A stretch of 64,000 nt of DNA, from assembly GCA_041596515.1 (NCBI GenBank), contig JBFHIJ010000011.1:28056-92055 (forward strand), in the 5' to 3' direction. Under the pieces are notes generated by a model. The model had not been told where the DNA came from. It was given only the letters and a program-made list of their open reading frames with translations, and did not search any database. Source of the DNA: JBFHIJ01 sp041596515 (GTDB taxonomy: Bacteria; Bacteroidota; Ignavibacteria; Kapaibacteriales; UBA2268). Both the position numbers and the translations under genes were made by a program. Below, in pieces: positions 1 through 8,469 of the stretch. How positions within the stretch are numbered: position 1 is the first letter of the stretch; every line of letters starts with the position of its first letter.

Positions 1-1
1 T

Positions 2-1096
2 GATGATGCAAATATAGATGGCAAATTTATTCAGGGAGGACAGCAATTTGACTTGGATCTTACCAGAAGCAAGGAAAAAGCAACAGGACCAATAAGACCA
101 CAAGAACCTAAAAAACCTTACTCATATATTAGTACAGAAGTTAGTTTTGTAAATGCTGAAGATAATATAACACTTAAAGGTACTTTGACAACACCCAAAA
201 GTGGCTCTAATTTCCCGGCAGTAATTCTCGTTAGTGGTAGCGGAGCACAAAACCGCGATGAAGAACTAATGGGGCACAAACCATTCCTGGTCTTAGCAGA
301 TTTCTTAACAAGAAATGGAATTGCTGTGTTGCGCTATGATGATAGAGGAACGGCCGAATCCGGTGGAGATTTTAGCTCAGCAACTACTCATGACTTCGCA
401 AAAGATGCTAAGGCAGCAGTCGAATTTCTTCGCAAAAGAGATGATATAAATCATTCTAAAATAGGAGTTGTCGGACACAGTGAAGGTGGGGCAATTGCTC
501 CTATGCTTGCTTCTAAAGATGCTGATATAGCATATATAATTCTCATGGCTGGTCCGATATTAGACGGCAAAGATCTCATGCTTTTACAGAAATATAAAAT
601 AGAAGCACAAATGGGAGTTCCAAAAAGTGTCTTAGATAATAATAATAAAATATTTTCAGACGCCTATGATATTCTTATAGATAAAAATCTTAATGGCAAT
701 TTACTCAGGGATTCTTTATCCAATCATTTCCAAAGAGAATATGCCGGGGCTCTGCCTAAAAACAACATAGATGAACTTGTCAGCCAACTAACAAATATAT
801 GGTGGAGAGCTTTTATTTCTCTAAAACCGGCAGAATACCTAAAAGAAGTTAAATGCCCTACTTTAGCTATTTTTGGAGGGAAAGACCTACAAGTACCTTC
901 AAAAGAGAATATTGAAAATTTAGAGACGTTAGCGAGTAAAAACTCAAACATGAAAGTAGAAATTAAAGAATTTAAAGACTTAAATCATCTATTCCAAGAG
1001 TGTACTACTGGTATGCCAAATGAATATGCTCAAATAGAGCAAACAATGTCTCCGAAAGTATTGGAATTGATAAAATCTTGGATATTAAAAAGGTAG
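2..1096 (+). CDS. alpha/beta hydrolase (5' end outside window)
   Basis: Serine hydrolase of the alpha/beta fold, related to the S33-type hydrolases of Bacteroidota. The reading frame is open from base 2 and the residues before the first possible start (a TTG at 53) already read like this family's linker (GGQQFDLDLTR, then RPQEPKKPY), so the gene begins upstream of the window. The nucleophile elbow GHSEGG lies at 472-489. The Asp of GGKDLQVP and the His of DLNHLFQ near the C-terminus complete a plausible Ser-Asp-His triad. The VLVSGSGAQNRDEE-like loop near 225-265 is typical of the oxyanion region. Substrate cannot be told from sequence; esterase or peptidase activity are both possible. It converges on the ABC-exporter operon. 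Confidence 0.85.
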   Translation, partial: DDANIDGKFIQGGQQFDLDLTRSKEKATGPIRPQEPKKPYSYISTEVSFVNAEDNITLKGTLTTPKSGSNFPAVILVSGSGAQNRDEELMGHKPFLVLADFLTRNGIAVLRYDDRGTAESGGDFSSATTHDFAKDAKAAVEFLRKRDDINHSKIGVVGHSEGGAIAPMLASKDADIAYIILMAGPILDGKDLMLLQKYKIEAQMGVPKSVLDNNNKIFSDAYDILIDKNLNGNLLRDSLSNHFQREYAGALPKNNIDELVSQLTNIWWRAFISLKPAEYLKEVKCPTLAIFGGKDLQVPSKENIENLETLASKNSNMKVEIKEFKDLNHLFQECTTGMPNEYAQIEQTMSPKVLELIKSWILKR

Positions 1097-1170
1097 GAAT
1101 AAAGTCGAAAACATATTTTCATTTTCATCATGAATTTCTGTTTTGACTAATTTTAGCTAGAAATTATACG

Positions 1171-1206
1171 AAATCCCCAATAAGACTTAATTTCCTGTTG
1201 GGGATT
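1171..1206. terminator. hairpin between convergent genes
   Basis: Inverted repeat AATCCCCAA / TTGGGGATT (9-bp arms, 17-base loop) between the hydrolase and the convergent permease gene. There is no clean T-tract on either side, so termination activity is only suggested by its position. Confidence 0.4.
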
Positions 1207-1260
1207 CTTCTAAAAAAAGTTGATATGAGCTATATAGTTAAATCATATAATATCAAAATC

Positions 1261-2388
1261 TTACACTGTCTTCTTATACCTCAATATCGCACTTACATTA
1301 AATATCACTGCGAAAATTCCCATCATTTTAAAATGGAACACTATATTTTCAAATCCTGCACCTTTAAGCATCACCATCCTAATAACTTCTATAAAGTAGC
1401 GAATTGGATTGAGGTAAGTAAGGTATTGCACAAACTCAGGCATATTTTCTATTGGTGTGAAAAGCCCTGATAATAATATAAAAATTACCATAACGAACCA
1501 TGAAAGAAACATTGCTTGCTGCTGCGTAGTTGTAAATGTTGATATAAATAAGCCTATTCCTAAAAACACAATCATATACGCAGTTGCAAATAGAAATATC
1601 AAACCGATGCTTCCAAGAATAGGAATGTTATATACCAGTTTTGCTACAACTAAACCAAGAGCCAACTCAAATAATGCAATTACTAAAAATGGTAATAGTT
1701 TGCCAATTATAAATTCGTGCTTTTTGATAGGAGTTACGTTAATCTGCTCTATAGTACCGATTTCCTTTTCCTTTACAATGTTCATCGAAGACAAGAAAGT
1801 ACCAATCATAGTAACTAAAAGCACCAAAATGCCCGGCACCATAAACGTATCATACTTTAAATCTTCGTTGTACCAATTAGAGTATTCGACATTTATATGT
1901 TTAAGTGGAGCTTGGAGAACTGAGTTAGAAGCCAGCGATAGCTCTTTAGCAATTTCCGCATTATAGTCATTCATTATATTTGACGCGTAGTTCATTGCCA
2001 AACCTGCTTTAGTGCCGTCAATAGCATTGGCGACAATCTTAGTTTTTGCTCTCTTTTCGCGAACTAAGTCATATTCAAAATTCTTTGGAATTTCTATATA
2101 TAAATCTGCTTTAGAATCCTGAATAGCTTCATTTGCATAAACTTCGCTGAGGCACACTTCTTTCAGTACAAAATAAGGTGAAGCATCAAATTTATGGATA
2201 ATCTGTCTGGAAACAGAAGACATATCCTTATCAACAATGTATAGTTTCAGGTTTTTAATGTCAAAAGTTGCCGCGTTAGCAAGTATCAAAAGCTGTATTA
2301 TAGGCATAATGAAAATTATAGGCAACATGGCTTTATTCCTAAAAACCTGCTTGAATTCTTTCTCTAAAAGGAATTTTATATTTCGCAT
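1261..2388 (-). CDS. ABC-2 type transporter permease (YbhR/YbhS-like), second copy
   Basis: Integral membrane subunit of an ABC-2 type exporter, about 375 residues. It starts with a cytoplasmic amphipathic stretch (MRNIKFLLEKEFKQVFRNKAML) and a first membrane helix (IIFIMPIIQLLILANAATF). A roughly 150-residue periplasmic domain follows, then about five further helices. A longer frame opens at 2436, but the ATG at 2388 sits one base after the stop of the upstream permease and keeps the family N-terminus, so I chose it. It is the last gene of the exporter operon. It resembles its neighbour at 2390-3493 in architecture, so the two probably form a heterodimer, as YbhS/YbhR do. Confidence 0.88.
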   Translation of the reverse strand: MRNIKFLLEKEFKQVFRNKAMLPIIFIMPIIQLLILANAATFDIKNLKLYIVDKDMSSVSRQIIHKFDASPYFVLKEVCLSEVYANEAIQDSKADLYIEIPKNFEYDLVREKRAKTKIVANAIDGTKAGLAMNYASNIMNDYNAEIAKELSLASNSVLQAPLKHINVEYSNWYNEDLKYDTFMVPGILVLLVTMIGTFLSSMNIVKEKEIGTIEQINVTPIKKHEFIIGKLLPFLVIALFELALGLVVAKLVYNIPILGSIGLIFLFATAYMIVFLGIGLFISTFTTTQQQAMFLSWFVMVIFILLSGLFTPIENMPEFVQYLTYLNPIRYFIEVIRMVMLKGAGFENIVFHFKMMGIFAVIFNVSAILRYKKTV

Positions 2389-2389
2389 T

Positions 2390-3493
2390 TTACAACCTAA
2401 TTTTGAAGTTCTTGATACTAAGCAAAATAAATCCAACTGTCATACCAATTAGAACAAGAGTTTCTTGCCATAGTAGCTCTAATCCGGCTCCTTTCAGCAT
2501 AATATCTTTCACAATAATTATGAACCAGCTGGAAGGATTAATCCTTGCTACTACCTGTAAAGGTAGAGGCATATTTTCAATTGGAAATATAAATCCTGAT
2601 AGTAAGATAGTCGGTAGCATCAGCCCTACAAGACTAACCATGAGAGCTACTTGCTGAGTTTTGGCTTTAGTAGAGATAAAAATACCTAATGATAGTGCCA
2701 TCATGATAAACAAAGCACATTCTAACAATAATAAAAGTAAGCTACCAACAATAGGAACACCGAAGATAAACTTACCCATTATCAAGATTAGTATCGCATC
2801 TATATATGCTATCAGTAGATAAGGAATAACCTTCGATATAATGATAATTATTGGTTTCATTGGCGAAGCCAGTAATAGCTCCATATTTCCATTCTCTTTT
2901 TCTCTTGTTAGAGATATGGAAGTCATCATAGCTGACACAAGCATCAATATTACAGTTATTAGTCCCGGAACGAATAGATACACGCCTTTTAGGCTTTTAT
3001 TATATCGCATTTCCATCTGGTTATCAATAATAAAGTCCGGCATAGCTACATTATTCAGTTCATTTGTGAAGATACGAATGATAGAACTTGTATAATTTAT
3101 AAGAGTTGTGCCTGTATTAGGATCGGTTGCATCTGAAATAATATGAATATTTGCAGAGCCTTCTTTGTTTAGATTTTCTGTGAAGTTGGGCTCTATAACG
3201 ATTACTTGTTTGACTTCTCCTGTTTTAAAGGTTTCCTCTATTTCACTATCAGAACTCAAATAAGAATGTAACTTAAAATAATTAGTAGCAAGTATTTTAT
3301 TTATCAGTTTCTGAGATTGGAAATCTTTTGATTTATCATAAATAGAAATATTTGCGTTATTAATTTCATTGGTGATAGCAAATCCAAATAGCAAGATTTG
3401 TATGATAGGCATACCAAATAAAATCAATAATGTTTTTTTATCTCTAAAAATATGATAGAACTCTTTTTTTGTAAAGACTAATAGTTTCTTCAT
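2390..3493 (-). CDS. ABC-2 type transporter permease (YbhR/YbhS-like), first copy
   Basis: Membrane subunit of the exporter, 367 residues. N-terminus MKKLLVFTKKEFYHIFRDKKTLL is followed by a first helix (FGMPIIQILLFGFAI), a periplasmic domain of about 130 residues, and a C-terminal block of five hydrophobic segments. The NGNMELLLASPMKPI segment in the first cytoplasmic loop is a hallmark of ABC-2 permeases. Its start codon shares a base with the stop of the upstream ATPase gene (3493), so translation is probably coupled. It likely pairs with the following permease and with the two ATPases. The exported substrate is unknown; relatives export drugs or lipophilic compounds. Confidence 0.9.
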   Translation of the reverse strand: MKKLLVFTKKEFYHIFRDKKTLLILFGMPIIQILLFGFAITNEINNANISIYDKSKDFQSQKLINKILATNYFKLHSYLSSDSEIEETFKTGEVKQVIVIEPNFTENLNKEGSANIHIISDATDPNTGTTLINYTSSIIRIFTNELNNVAMPDFIIDNQMEMRYNKSLKGVYLFVPGLITVILMLVSAMMTSISLTREKENGNMELLLASPMKPIIIIISKVIPYLLIAYIDAILILIMGKFIFGVPIVGSLLLLLLECALFIMMALSLGIFISTKAKTQQVALMVSLVGLMLPTILLSGFIFPIENMPLPLQVVARINPSSWFIIIVKDIMLKGAGLELLWQETLVLIGMTVGFILLSIKNFKIRL

Positions 3494-4224
3494 TATTTGG
3501 CTCTTGCTATCTTTAGAAAAACTTCGTCCATATTGTCAGTTTCGTATCGTTTCTTAAGTCCGGTCGGTGAGTCTAAAGCTTCTATCCTGCCGTCAACCAT
3601 CATCGAAATTCTATCGCAGTATTCTGCTTCATCCATGTAGTGAGTCGTGACAAAAACAGTCACGCCGCGATGAGCAGTTTCGTAAATCATTTCCCAAAAC
3701 TGCCTTCTGGTGATTGGATCTACTCCTCCGGTAGGTTCGTCTAAAAATACAATACTGGGTGAATGGATAACAGCAATAGAAAAAGCAATTTTCTGCTTCC
3801 AACCCAGAGGTAGCTCACCAACTAATGTTTTTCGCAAATCTTCTAGTTGGAATCTATGTATCAGCTCATTTGCTTTTTCTTTGATTTGGCTGTTGCTTAA
3901 GCCATAAATGCCTGCAAAAAATCTGATATTTTCGTATAAAGTCAAATCTTCGTAAAGCGAGAACTTTTGTGACATATAACCGATGCGTTTTTTTATCTGT
4001 TCAGACTGTGAAAATACATCATAACCTACCACAGTTGCTTTGCCCGACGAGGGAGAGAGTAAACCCGTCAGCATCTTCATTGCGGTTGTTTTGCCGGCAC
4101 CGTTAGCACCTAAAAAGCCAAATATTTCTCCCTTCTTCACATTGAAAGAAATTGAGTCCACAGCTGTAAAGTTTCCAAAAGTCTTAGTCAAATTTTCTGC
4201 TTCTATTACATAATTGTTATTCAT
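3493..4224 (-). CDS. ABC transporter ATPase, non-canonical signature motif
   Basis: Nucleotide-binding subunit, 243 residues. Walker A GANGAGKTT is at residues 39-47, Walker B IVFLDEP near 158-164, and the H-loop TTHYMDEAE follows. The ABC signature reads LPLGWKQ (138-144) instead of LSGGxxQ. From memory, the second half of E. coli YbhF has the same substitution. This suggests that the gene plus its neighbour at 4217-5131 are the split equivalent of the fused double-ATPase YbhF. It overlaps the preceding ATPase gene by 8 bases, which implies coupled translation. It should act as an asymmetric heterodimer with that protein. Confidence 0.9.
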   Translation of the reverse strand: MNNNYVIEAENLTKTFGNFTAVDSISFNVKKGEIFGFLGANGAGKTTAMKMLTGLLSPSSGKATVVGYDVFSQSEQIKKRIGYMSQKFSLYEDLTLYENIRFFAGIYGLSNSQIKEKANELIHRFQLEDLRKTLVGELPLGWKQKIAFSIAVIHSPSIVFLDEPTGGVDPITRRQFWEMIYETAHRGVTVFVTTHYMDEAEYCDRISMMVDGRIEALDSPTGLKKRYETDNMDEVFLKIARAK

Positions 4225-5131
4225 CTTCTTTCACCATCAGCTCAATGAATGAATCTTCTATGCCCGGACTTATTTTTGCAATCTCGAACTCTTTCTCGCA
4301 TTTTTCTTTCAAATAATTAGTAAGATGCTCAATGTCAAATTTGCCTTTTGGTGCAAAGTGGCAGCTTTCACCAAATGGATAAGCTGAGTGAGTATTTTCG
4401 TAATTCCTTAAGTGGGTGATGAGTAGGTGCATATCATCAGCCTTTATCGCATAAAGCTCTTTATTAAATTTATCCTCAATTTCTTTAGGAGTTGCCACGC
4501 CCAGTATCTTGCCCTCTTGAATCAATGCTATTCTGTCGCATCGTTTTGCCTCGTCCATGTAAGGAGTTGAAACGAATATCGTAATACCGTACTTTTTTAA
4601 ATCTCTTAGCATATCCCAAAATTCTTTCCTTGAGACAGGGTCTACTCCCGTAGTAGGTTCATCTAAAAAAAGCACTTCCGGCTTATGAATCAGAGCGCAT
4701 GACAGAGCCAGTTTTTGCTTCATTCCACCGGAAAGGTTACCTGCTAATCTATCTTTAAATGGCTCTATTTGAGAATAAATAGGAGCAATGAGGTGATAAT
4801 TTTCTTCTATAGTTGTATCAAAAATTCCCGCAAACAAATCAAGATTTTCTTTAATAGATAAATCGGTATATAAGGCAAACTTACCGGGCATATATCCAAT
4901 AATCTGTCTCACTTTTTTATATTCTTTGACAACGTCTAGCCCCATCACATAAGCCTCTCCGGCATCCGGAATTAACAAAGATGTTAAAATCCTTATGAGA
5001 GTAGTCTTTCCGGCACCGTCAGGCCCGATAAGACCAAATATTTCGCCTTCATTGACTTCAATATTTACAGGTTCCAATGACCTGCAGTCACTATAAGATT
5101 TTTCTATGTCTTTGATTAAAATGCTTGACAT
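4217..5131 (-). CDS. ABC transporter ATPase, canonical signature
   Basis: Nucleotide-binding subunit, 304 residues. Walker A GPDGAGKTT is at 36-44, a canonical signature LSGGMKQ at 133-139, and Walker B VLFLDEP around 153-159. The TPYMDEAKRCD stretch follows the H-loop position; there the usual His is replaced by Pro (STPYMDEA), as in the first half of YbhF-type proteins. That hints that only one of the two ATP sites hydrolyses efficiently. A C-terminal extension of about 70 residues follows the core. It lies two bases from the HlyD-like gene and overlaps the next ATPase gene. Confidence 0.9.
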   Translation of the reverse strand: MSSILIKDIEKSYSDCRSLEPVNIEVNEGEIFGLIGPDGAGKTTLIRILTSLLIPDAGEAYVMGLDVVKEYKKVRQIIGYMPGKFALYTDLSIKENLDLFAGIFDTTIEENYHLIAPIYSQIEPFKDRLAGNLSGGMKQKLALSCALIHKPEVLFLDEPTTGVDPVSRKEFWDMLRDLKKYGITIFVSTPYMDEAKRCDRIALIQEGKILGVATPKEIEDKFNKELYAIKADDMHLLITHLRNYENTHSAYPFGESCHFAPKGKFDIEHLTNYLKEKCEKEFEIAKISPGIEDSFIELMVKEDE

Positions 5132-5133
5132 AG

Positions 5134-6033
5134 CTATTTAGCTCCGTTTTCAAAAGTAATTTCACCAGGCATGCCAATCTTAATTGATCCATCATTTTCG
5201 ACAATTACTTTCACTGCATATACCAAGTTGACTCTTTCTTCTTTAGTTTGTACAATCTTTGGTGTAAACTCGGATTTATCAGAAATCCACGAGATAGTTC
5301 CGTTGAAATATTTAAGTTCATCGCCCTTGTCAATAGCTACTTTAACACTTTTACCTATTTTAACTTTTGCCAAGCTTGATTCGCTAACATAAACTCTTAA
5401 AGTCATCTGGCTAAGATCTGCAATTTTACATATTGGTTTTCCGGGAGCTGCAAATTCTCCGTTTTCAATATATTTTTTTAAGACAGTGCCCGTGGTAGGT
5501 GATTTTATTTTGGATCTTTCTATCATATCAGCAACCTGTCTGATATTTGCTGATAATGGTTCTTTTTCGCTTAATAGTCCTCTGTTCGCTGTGGAGATAG
5601 ATGACTTAGTTGCAGCGATTTTTTTATCTACTACTTCTAACTCACCGCTTATATCATCCAACTGTTTAGTAGTCGCCGCTGAGTCTTTTAGTAATCTTTC
5701 TACTCTGTTTTTCTCTCTGAGCAGATTAGCTCTCTGCTTTTCTAAGACATCAATTTGCACTTGCAAATTCTGCGTTTTAGCATCTATAGCATTTCCTGAG
5801 GCTAAAAGCTGTTCCTTTTTAAGATGAAGCTGCACAGTATCAATCACTGCAATTAGCTGTTCTTCTTGGATTTCATCGCCTTCGTCTATCATAATATTTG
5901 TAACTTTCCCGTTAGTTTCAGCAGATACTATGATTTCAGTAGCTTCAAAATTACCATAAGCATCAGCTTTTTCTTCATGCCTGTTACAAGCAACAGCAAT
6001 TAAAGCTATCAGGATTAAAAAATAGTATTTCAT
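5134..6033 (-). CDS. HlyD-family periplasmic adaptor lipoprotein (YbhG-like)
   Basis: Membrane-fusion protein linking an inner-membrane ABC exporter to an outer-membrane channel, 299 residues. It begins with a lipoprotein signal peptide: MKYYFLILIALIAVAC, with the lipobox cysteine at residue 16. A biotinyl-lipoyl half-motif (AETNGKVTNIMIDEGDEIQEEQLIAVID) follows. Then come about 110 residues of Lys/Glu-rich coiled-coil hairpin (residues about 70-180), the second lipoyl half (IKSPTTGTVLKKYIENGEFAAPGKPICKIAD) and a beta-barrel domain. It matches the YbhG type of adaptor. It sits between the TolC-like gene and the ATPases, as expected for a tripartite exporter. Confidence 0.9.
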   Translation of the reverse strand: MKYYFLILIALIAVACNRHEEKADAYGNFEATEIIVSAETNGKVTNIMIDEGDEIQEEQLIAVIDTVQLHLKKEQLLASGNAIDAKTQNLQVQIDVLEKQRANLLREKNRVERLLKDSAATTKQLDDISGELEVVDKKIAATKSSISTANRGLLSEKEPLSANIRQVADMIERSKIKSPTTGTVLKKYIENGEFAAPGKPICKIADLSQMTLRVYVSESSLAKVKIGKSVKVAIDKGDELKYFNGTISWISDKSEFTPKIVQTKEERVNLVYAVKVIVENDGSIKIGMPGEITFENGAK

Positions 6034-6047
6034 AATATCACCTTATA

Positions 6048-7325
6048 TTATTTATTGCCGGTTTGAATTAAAAGATTGCTTATAGCTAACTGTTTCTGAA
6101 TGTAGTGCACTGAGCGATTTATTTTTGCATCAGTTAGATTTTTTATTTCTAAAATATACTGGGTTGAAGTGATTGTTCCGTTTTGGAGTTGTGAAAAAGC
6201 CATATCTACAACTCTTTCCTGCATCTCTATAACGCTGTCATCTGTTGTAAGAAGAGCCATATACTTTTGAATATTTTGCTTCTCAGATATAATAATATTA
6301 TTCAGACTTCTTTTGAGTTCGTATTTGTCATTATTATTTATTTCTTGGTTTAGAGTAATCACTTCTTTTGTTTTTGTTGATTTATACCAATCAAAAGGCT
6401 GCCATTTTAAGTTAATTCCTGCCATATAGTATGTTTGGAAACCTTCTTCAAAAATATTCATAGGATTAGGGTTCCCGTAACCGACTTTTGCGAATGCTGC
6501 TATTTTTGGCATCAAGTTACTTGCTGCGGACTCTTTAGTCGATTCCAATAGCTCATTTTTGTAATCTAAACTTTTAAGCTCTGCTCTTTTAAGCTCTATA
6601 ACAGAATTAAATATATCTTGATTAGGACTTACCAGATTCCCGTTAGTAAACTCAGGCATCTCCAGATAGTTTGCTAATGTTTCTTTGATTGACTTCAAAT
6701 CAGACTGTGTCGCACTCAACTTCATTTTTATTTTTTCTATTTCAATCTGTAATGACAGTAGATTGCTTTTTATAATCACACCGTTTTTATACATAGACTG
6801 AAGTTGATTTTCACGAGATTGCAAAAATTCAATATTTTCTTGTAAAATAACTGAATTTTGCTGCAGTAAAAGGGCTGAGAAGAATAGTCTACTAATGTTT
6901 TCCTTAAGAGTTTGTGTGGTAATCTCTATAGAATTTTTCTCTAAAATATTTTGCAATTCTTTGATTCCAATTGCTGCTGAAATGTTTCCGCCATCCCATA
7001 TAAGTTGCTGAATCTGAGCACTAACTTGATAGTTTTCTTTAGGTATTTCATTCATACTAAAATTTGGTAACTTTATTGGCAGTGACATCACGTCACTCTG
7101 CACAGTAGCGCTTGCATCCAAAGAAAGCTGCGGAAAGTATAAAGAATTAAGATTGTACCTCTCCAAATCATTCTTATTGTCTATCAGCTTGGCATTGTTT
7201 TGTTGTTTATTCTTGCGAATAGCAGCATCTAAGCATTCATCTAAAGTGATTTCAGAAGCATGCATAACAGAATACTGTAAGAGTGCAACAAGCACAAAGA
7301 AACCGGAGAAGAGTATATTTTTCAT
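6048..7325 (-). CDS. TolC-family outer membrane efflux protein
   Basis: Outer-membrane channel component, 425 residues, with a signal peptide (about 22 residues, ending ...SVMHASEITLDE). The mature N-terminus ITLDECLDAAIRKN and the repeated long helical segments with LNSLYFPQLSLDASATV and NLMPKIAAFAKVGYGNP are typical of the OEP repeat. It completes the tripartite pump with the HlyD-like lipoprotein 14 bases downstream. The TetR gene lies just upstream, so regulator and pump share a transcript. Confidence 0.9.
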   Translation of the reverse strand: MKNILFSGFFVLVALLQYSVMHASEITLDECLDAAIRKNKQQNNAKLIDNKNDLERYNLNSLYFPQLSLDASATVQSDVMSLPIKLPNFSMNEIPKENYQVSAQIQQLIWDGGNISAAIGIKELQNILEKNSIEITTQTLKENISRLFFSALLLQQNSVILQENIEFLQSRENQLQSMYKNGVIIKSNLLSLQIEIEKIKMKLSATQSDLKSIKETLANYLEMPEFTNGNLVSPNQDIFNSVIELKRAELKSLDYKNELLESTKESAASNLMPKIAAFAKVGYGNPNPMNIFEEGFQTYYMAGINLKWQPFDWYKSTKTKEVITLNQEINNNDKYELKRSLNNIIISEKQNIQKYMALLTTDDSVIEMQERVVDMAFSQLQNGTITSTQYILEIKNLTDAKINRSVHYIQKQLAISNLLIQTGNK

Positions 7326-7332
7326 ATCCTTC

Positions 7333-7947
7333 CTACTTCTTAATTTTAATACTGTTCATAATAAACTCTGGTATGTGTTTTTTTCGATCTTCAAGAAACT
7401 GATAGTATTCGTTGTTATCATAACCGAAGTTGTACTGCATAAGAGGTCTGGCTGCAAAAGGGAAAATGCACAGAGACATAATATTTGCAATTAAATGTTG
7501 CAGTTTTATAGGTCTTATATTTCCGAATTCTATTTCTTTATCCAAATCTACTTGAAGCTTTTGTATTTTTTCATGCATAAGATTTTTATTGAATAGATTA
7601 AATATATAATCCGGATTTTGCTGAAGCTCATTAAGGATAAAGTTCGGGAATTGTGGATTTTGTTGAAGCATAGAAATATATTGATTACAAAATTGAGAAA
7701 TCTTTTCCTCTAAGCCTAAATCTGTGTTTAATAATTCGGATATTTTACCTAAAAAAGTAGAAAGTACCGAGTTAAAAATCTTATCGAATAATAGCTGTTT
7801 ACTTCTGAAATAATAATGCAAAGAAGCTTTATTTATACCGGCTTCATCAGCAATCTCCTGCATACGAGCTCCGGAAAATCCTTTTTTTGTGAAGACCTTC
7901 ATTGCTGCCAGTAGTATTCTTTCCTCTGTTACAGTCTCTTGACTCAT
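7333..7947 (-). CDS. TetR/AcrR family transcriptional regulator
   Basis: One-component repressor, about 204 residues. The N-terminal TetR helix-turn-helix is clear: RILLAAMKVFTKKGF, then MQEIADEAGINKASLHYYF and RSKQLLF. An all-helical ligand-binding domain with a FPNFILNELQQNP segment (TetR_C-like, as in CecR/YbiH) follows. The frame is open to an ATG at 7980, but the ATG at 7947 has an AAAGG Shine-Dalgarno seven bases upstream and gives the usual family length, so I chose it. Location at the head of the exporter operon suggests it senses the exported compound and represses from the palindrome at 8350-8367. Confidence 0.88.
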   Translation of the reverse strand: MSQETVTEERILLAAMKVFTKKGFSGARMQEIADEAGINKASLHYYFRSKQLLFDKIFNSVLSTFLGKISELLNTDLGLEEKISQFCNQYISMLQQNPQFPNFILNELQQNPDYIFNLFNKNLMHEKIQKLQVDLDKEIEFGNIRPIKLQHLIANIMSLCIFPFAARPLMQYNFGYDNNEYYQFLEDRKKHIPEFIMNSIKIKK

Positions 7948-7993
7948 CTCTTGACCTTTTAGCATATTTATATTTGTCATTAAAGTTTCAATC

Positions 7994-8311
7994 TCAAAAG
8001 AAGCTGATAGGTATAAATGGATTTAATGAAATAAACATACATTGTTGATTGCATTCTTTAGCCATCTTATGTAAAGATTTAATATTGTCTTCTATTAAGA
8101 TAGAATATGTATAGTCTCCTCCTATTATACTTTGCTCGATTGTTTCAAGGCAGAAACAAAATAAATCTTCCAAGCCCTCAAAACGTTTTAGTAAATATTC
8201 AATATCTACTTCTAATTCCACAGCAATGTCCGCTAATTGGCATTGTGTAAATCCTTTGCTACTTAGTGTTTTAAGAGTAGCTGTTACAATACTGGAATCC
8301 ATTTTTTTCAT
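7994..8311 (-). CDS. short TetR-like DNA-binding protein, apparently truncated
   Basis: Protein of about 105 residues whose first 55 look like a TetR helix-turn-helix: IVTATLKTLSSKGFTQCQLADIAVELEVDIEYLLKRFEGLEDLF. TetR proteins are normally about 190-220 residues, so the ligand-binding domain is missing and the last 50 residues match nothing I recognise. The frame extends to a TTG at 8332; I prefer the ATG at 8311 (MKKMDSS), with another ATG at 8302 possible. No clear Shine-Dalgarno precedes any of them. It is the first gene after the palindromic operator and lies 46 bases upstream of the full TetR gene. It could be a decaying duplicate or a small modulator. Confidence 0.6.
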   Translation of the reverse strand: MKKMDSSIVTATLKTLSSKGFTQCQLADIAVELEVDIEYLLKRFEGLEDLFCFCLETIEQSIIGGDYTYSILIEDNIKSLHKMAKECNQQCMFISLNPFIPISFF

Positions 8312-8349
8312 ATTACCATATAGTATAATCAAACAGATTGAATAAATAG

Positions 8350-8367
8350 TTTAACCATTTGGTTAAA
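8350..8367. promoter_or_regulatory. palindromic operator for the TetR-controlled exporter operon
   Basis: TTTAACCATTTGGTTAAA has perfect 8-base arms (TTTAACCA / TGGTTAAA) and a 2-base centre. It sits 39 bases upstream of the first possible ATG of the exporter operon on the minus strand. TetR-family operators have this size and symmetry. On the minus strand TATACT hexamers lie on both sides (around 8321-8326 and 8371-8376), either of which could be a -10 box. Binding by the TetR protein is inference. Confidence 0.75.
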
Positions 8368-8403
8368 TGTAAGTATAAATTATTTTGTTTCCAAATAGTA
8401 TTT

Positions 8404-8440
8404 AAAAAAAAGCAGAGATTGTTTTAGTCCAATCTCTGCT
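8404..8440 (-). terminator. rho-independent terminator of the IPTL-CTERM gene
   Basis: Perfect 11-base stem AGCAGAGATTG / CAATCTCTGCT (8411-8421 with 8430-8440) followed, on the minus strand, by eight T residues (8404-8411 on the plus strand are A). It lies 30 bases downstream of the stop codon. Confidence 0.85.
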
Positions 8441-8469
8441 TACCTAAAAAATCTATAAATCAACAATAT

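Noticed and set aside
1198..1966. Plus-strand open frames opposite the permease genes
   Set aside because: They are antisense shadows of well-supported transporter genes, with no signal or motif of their own.
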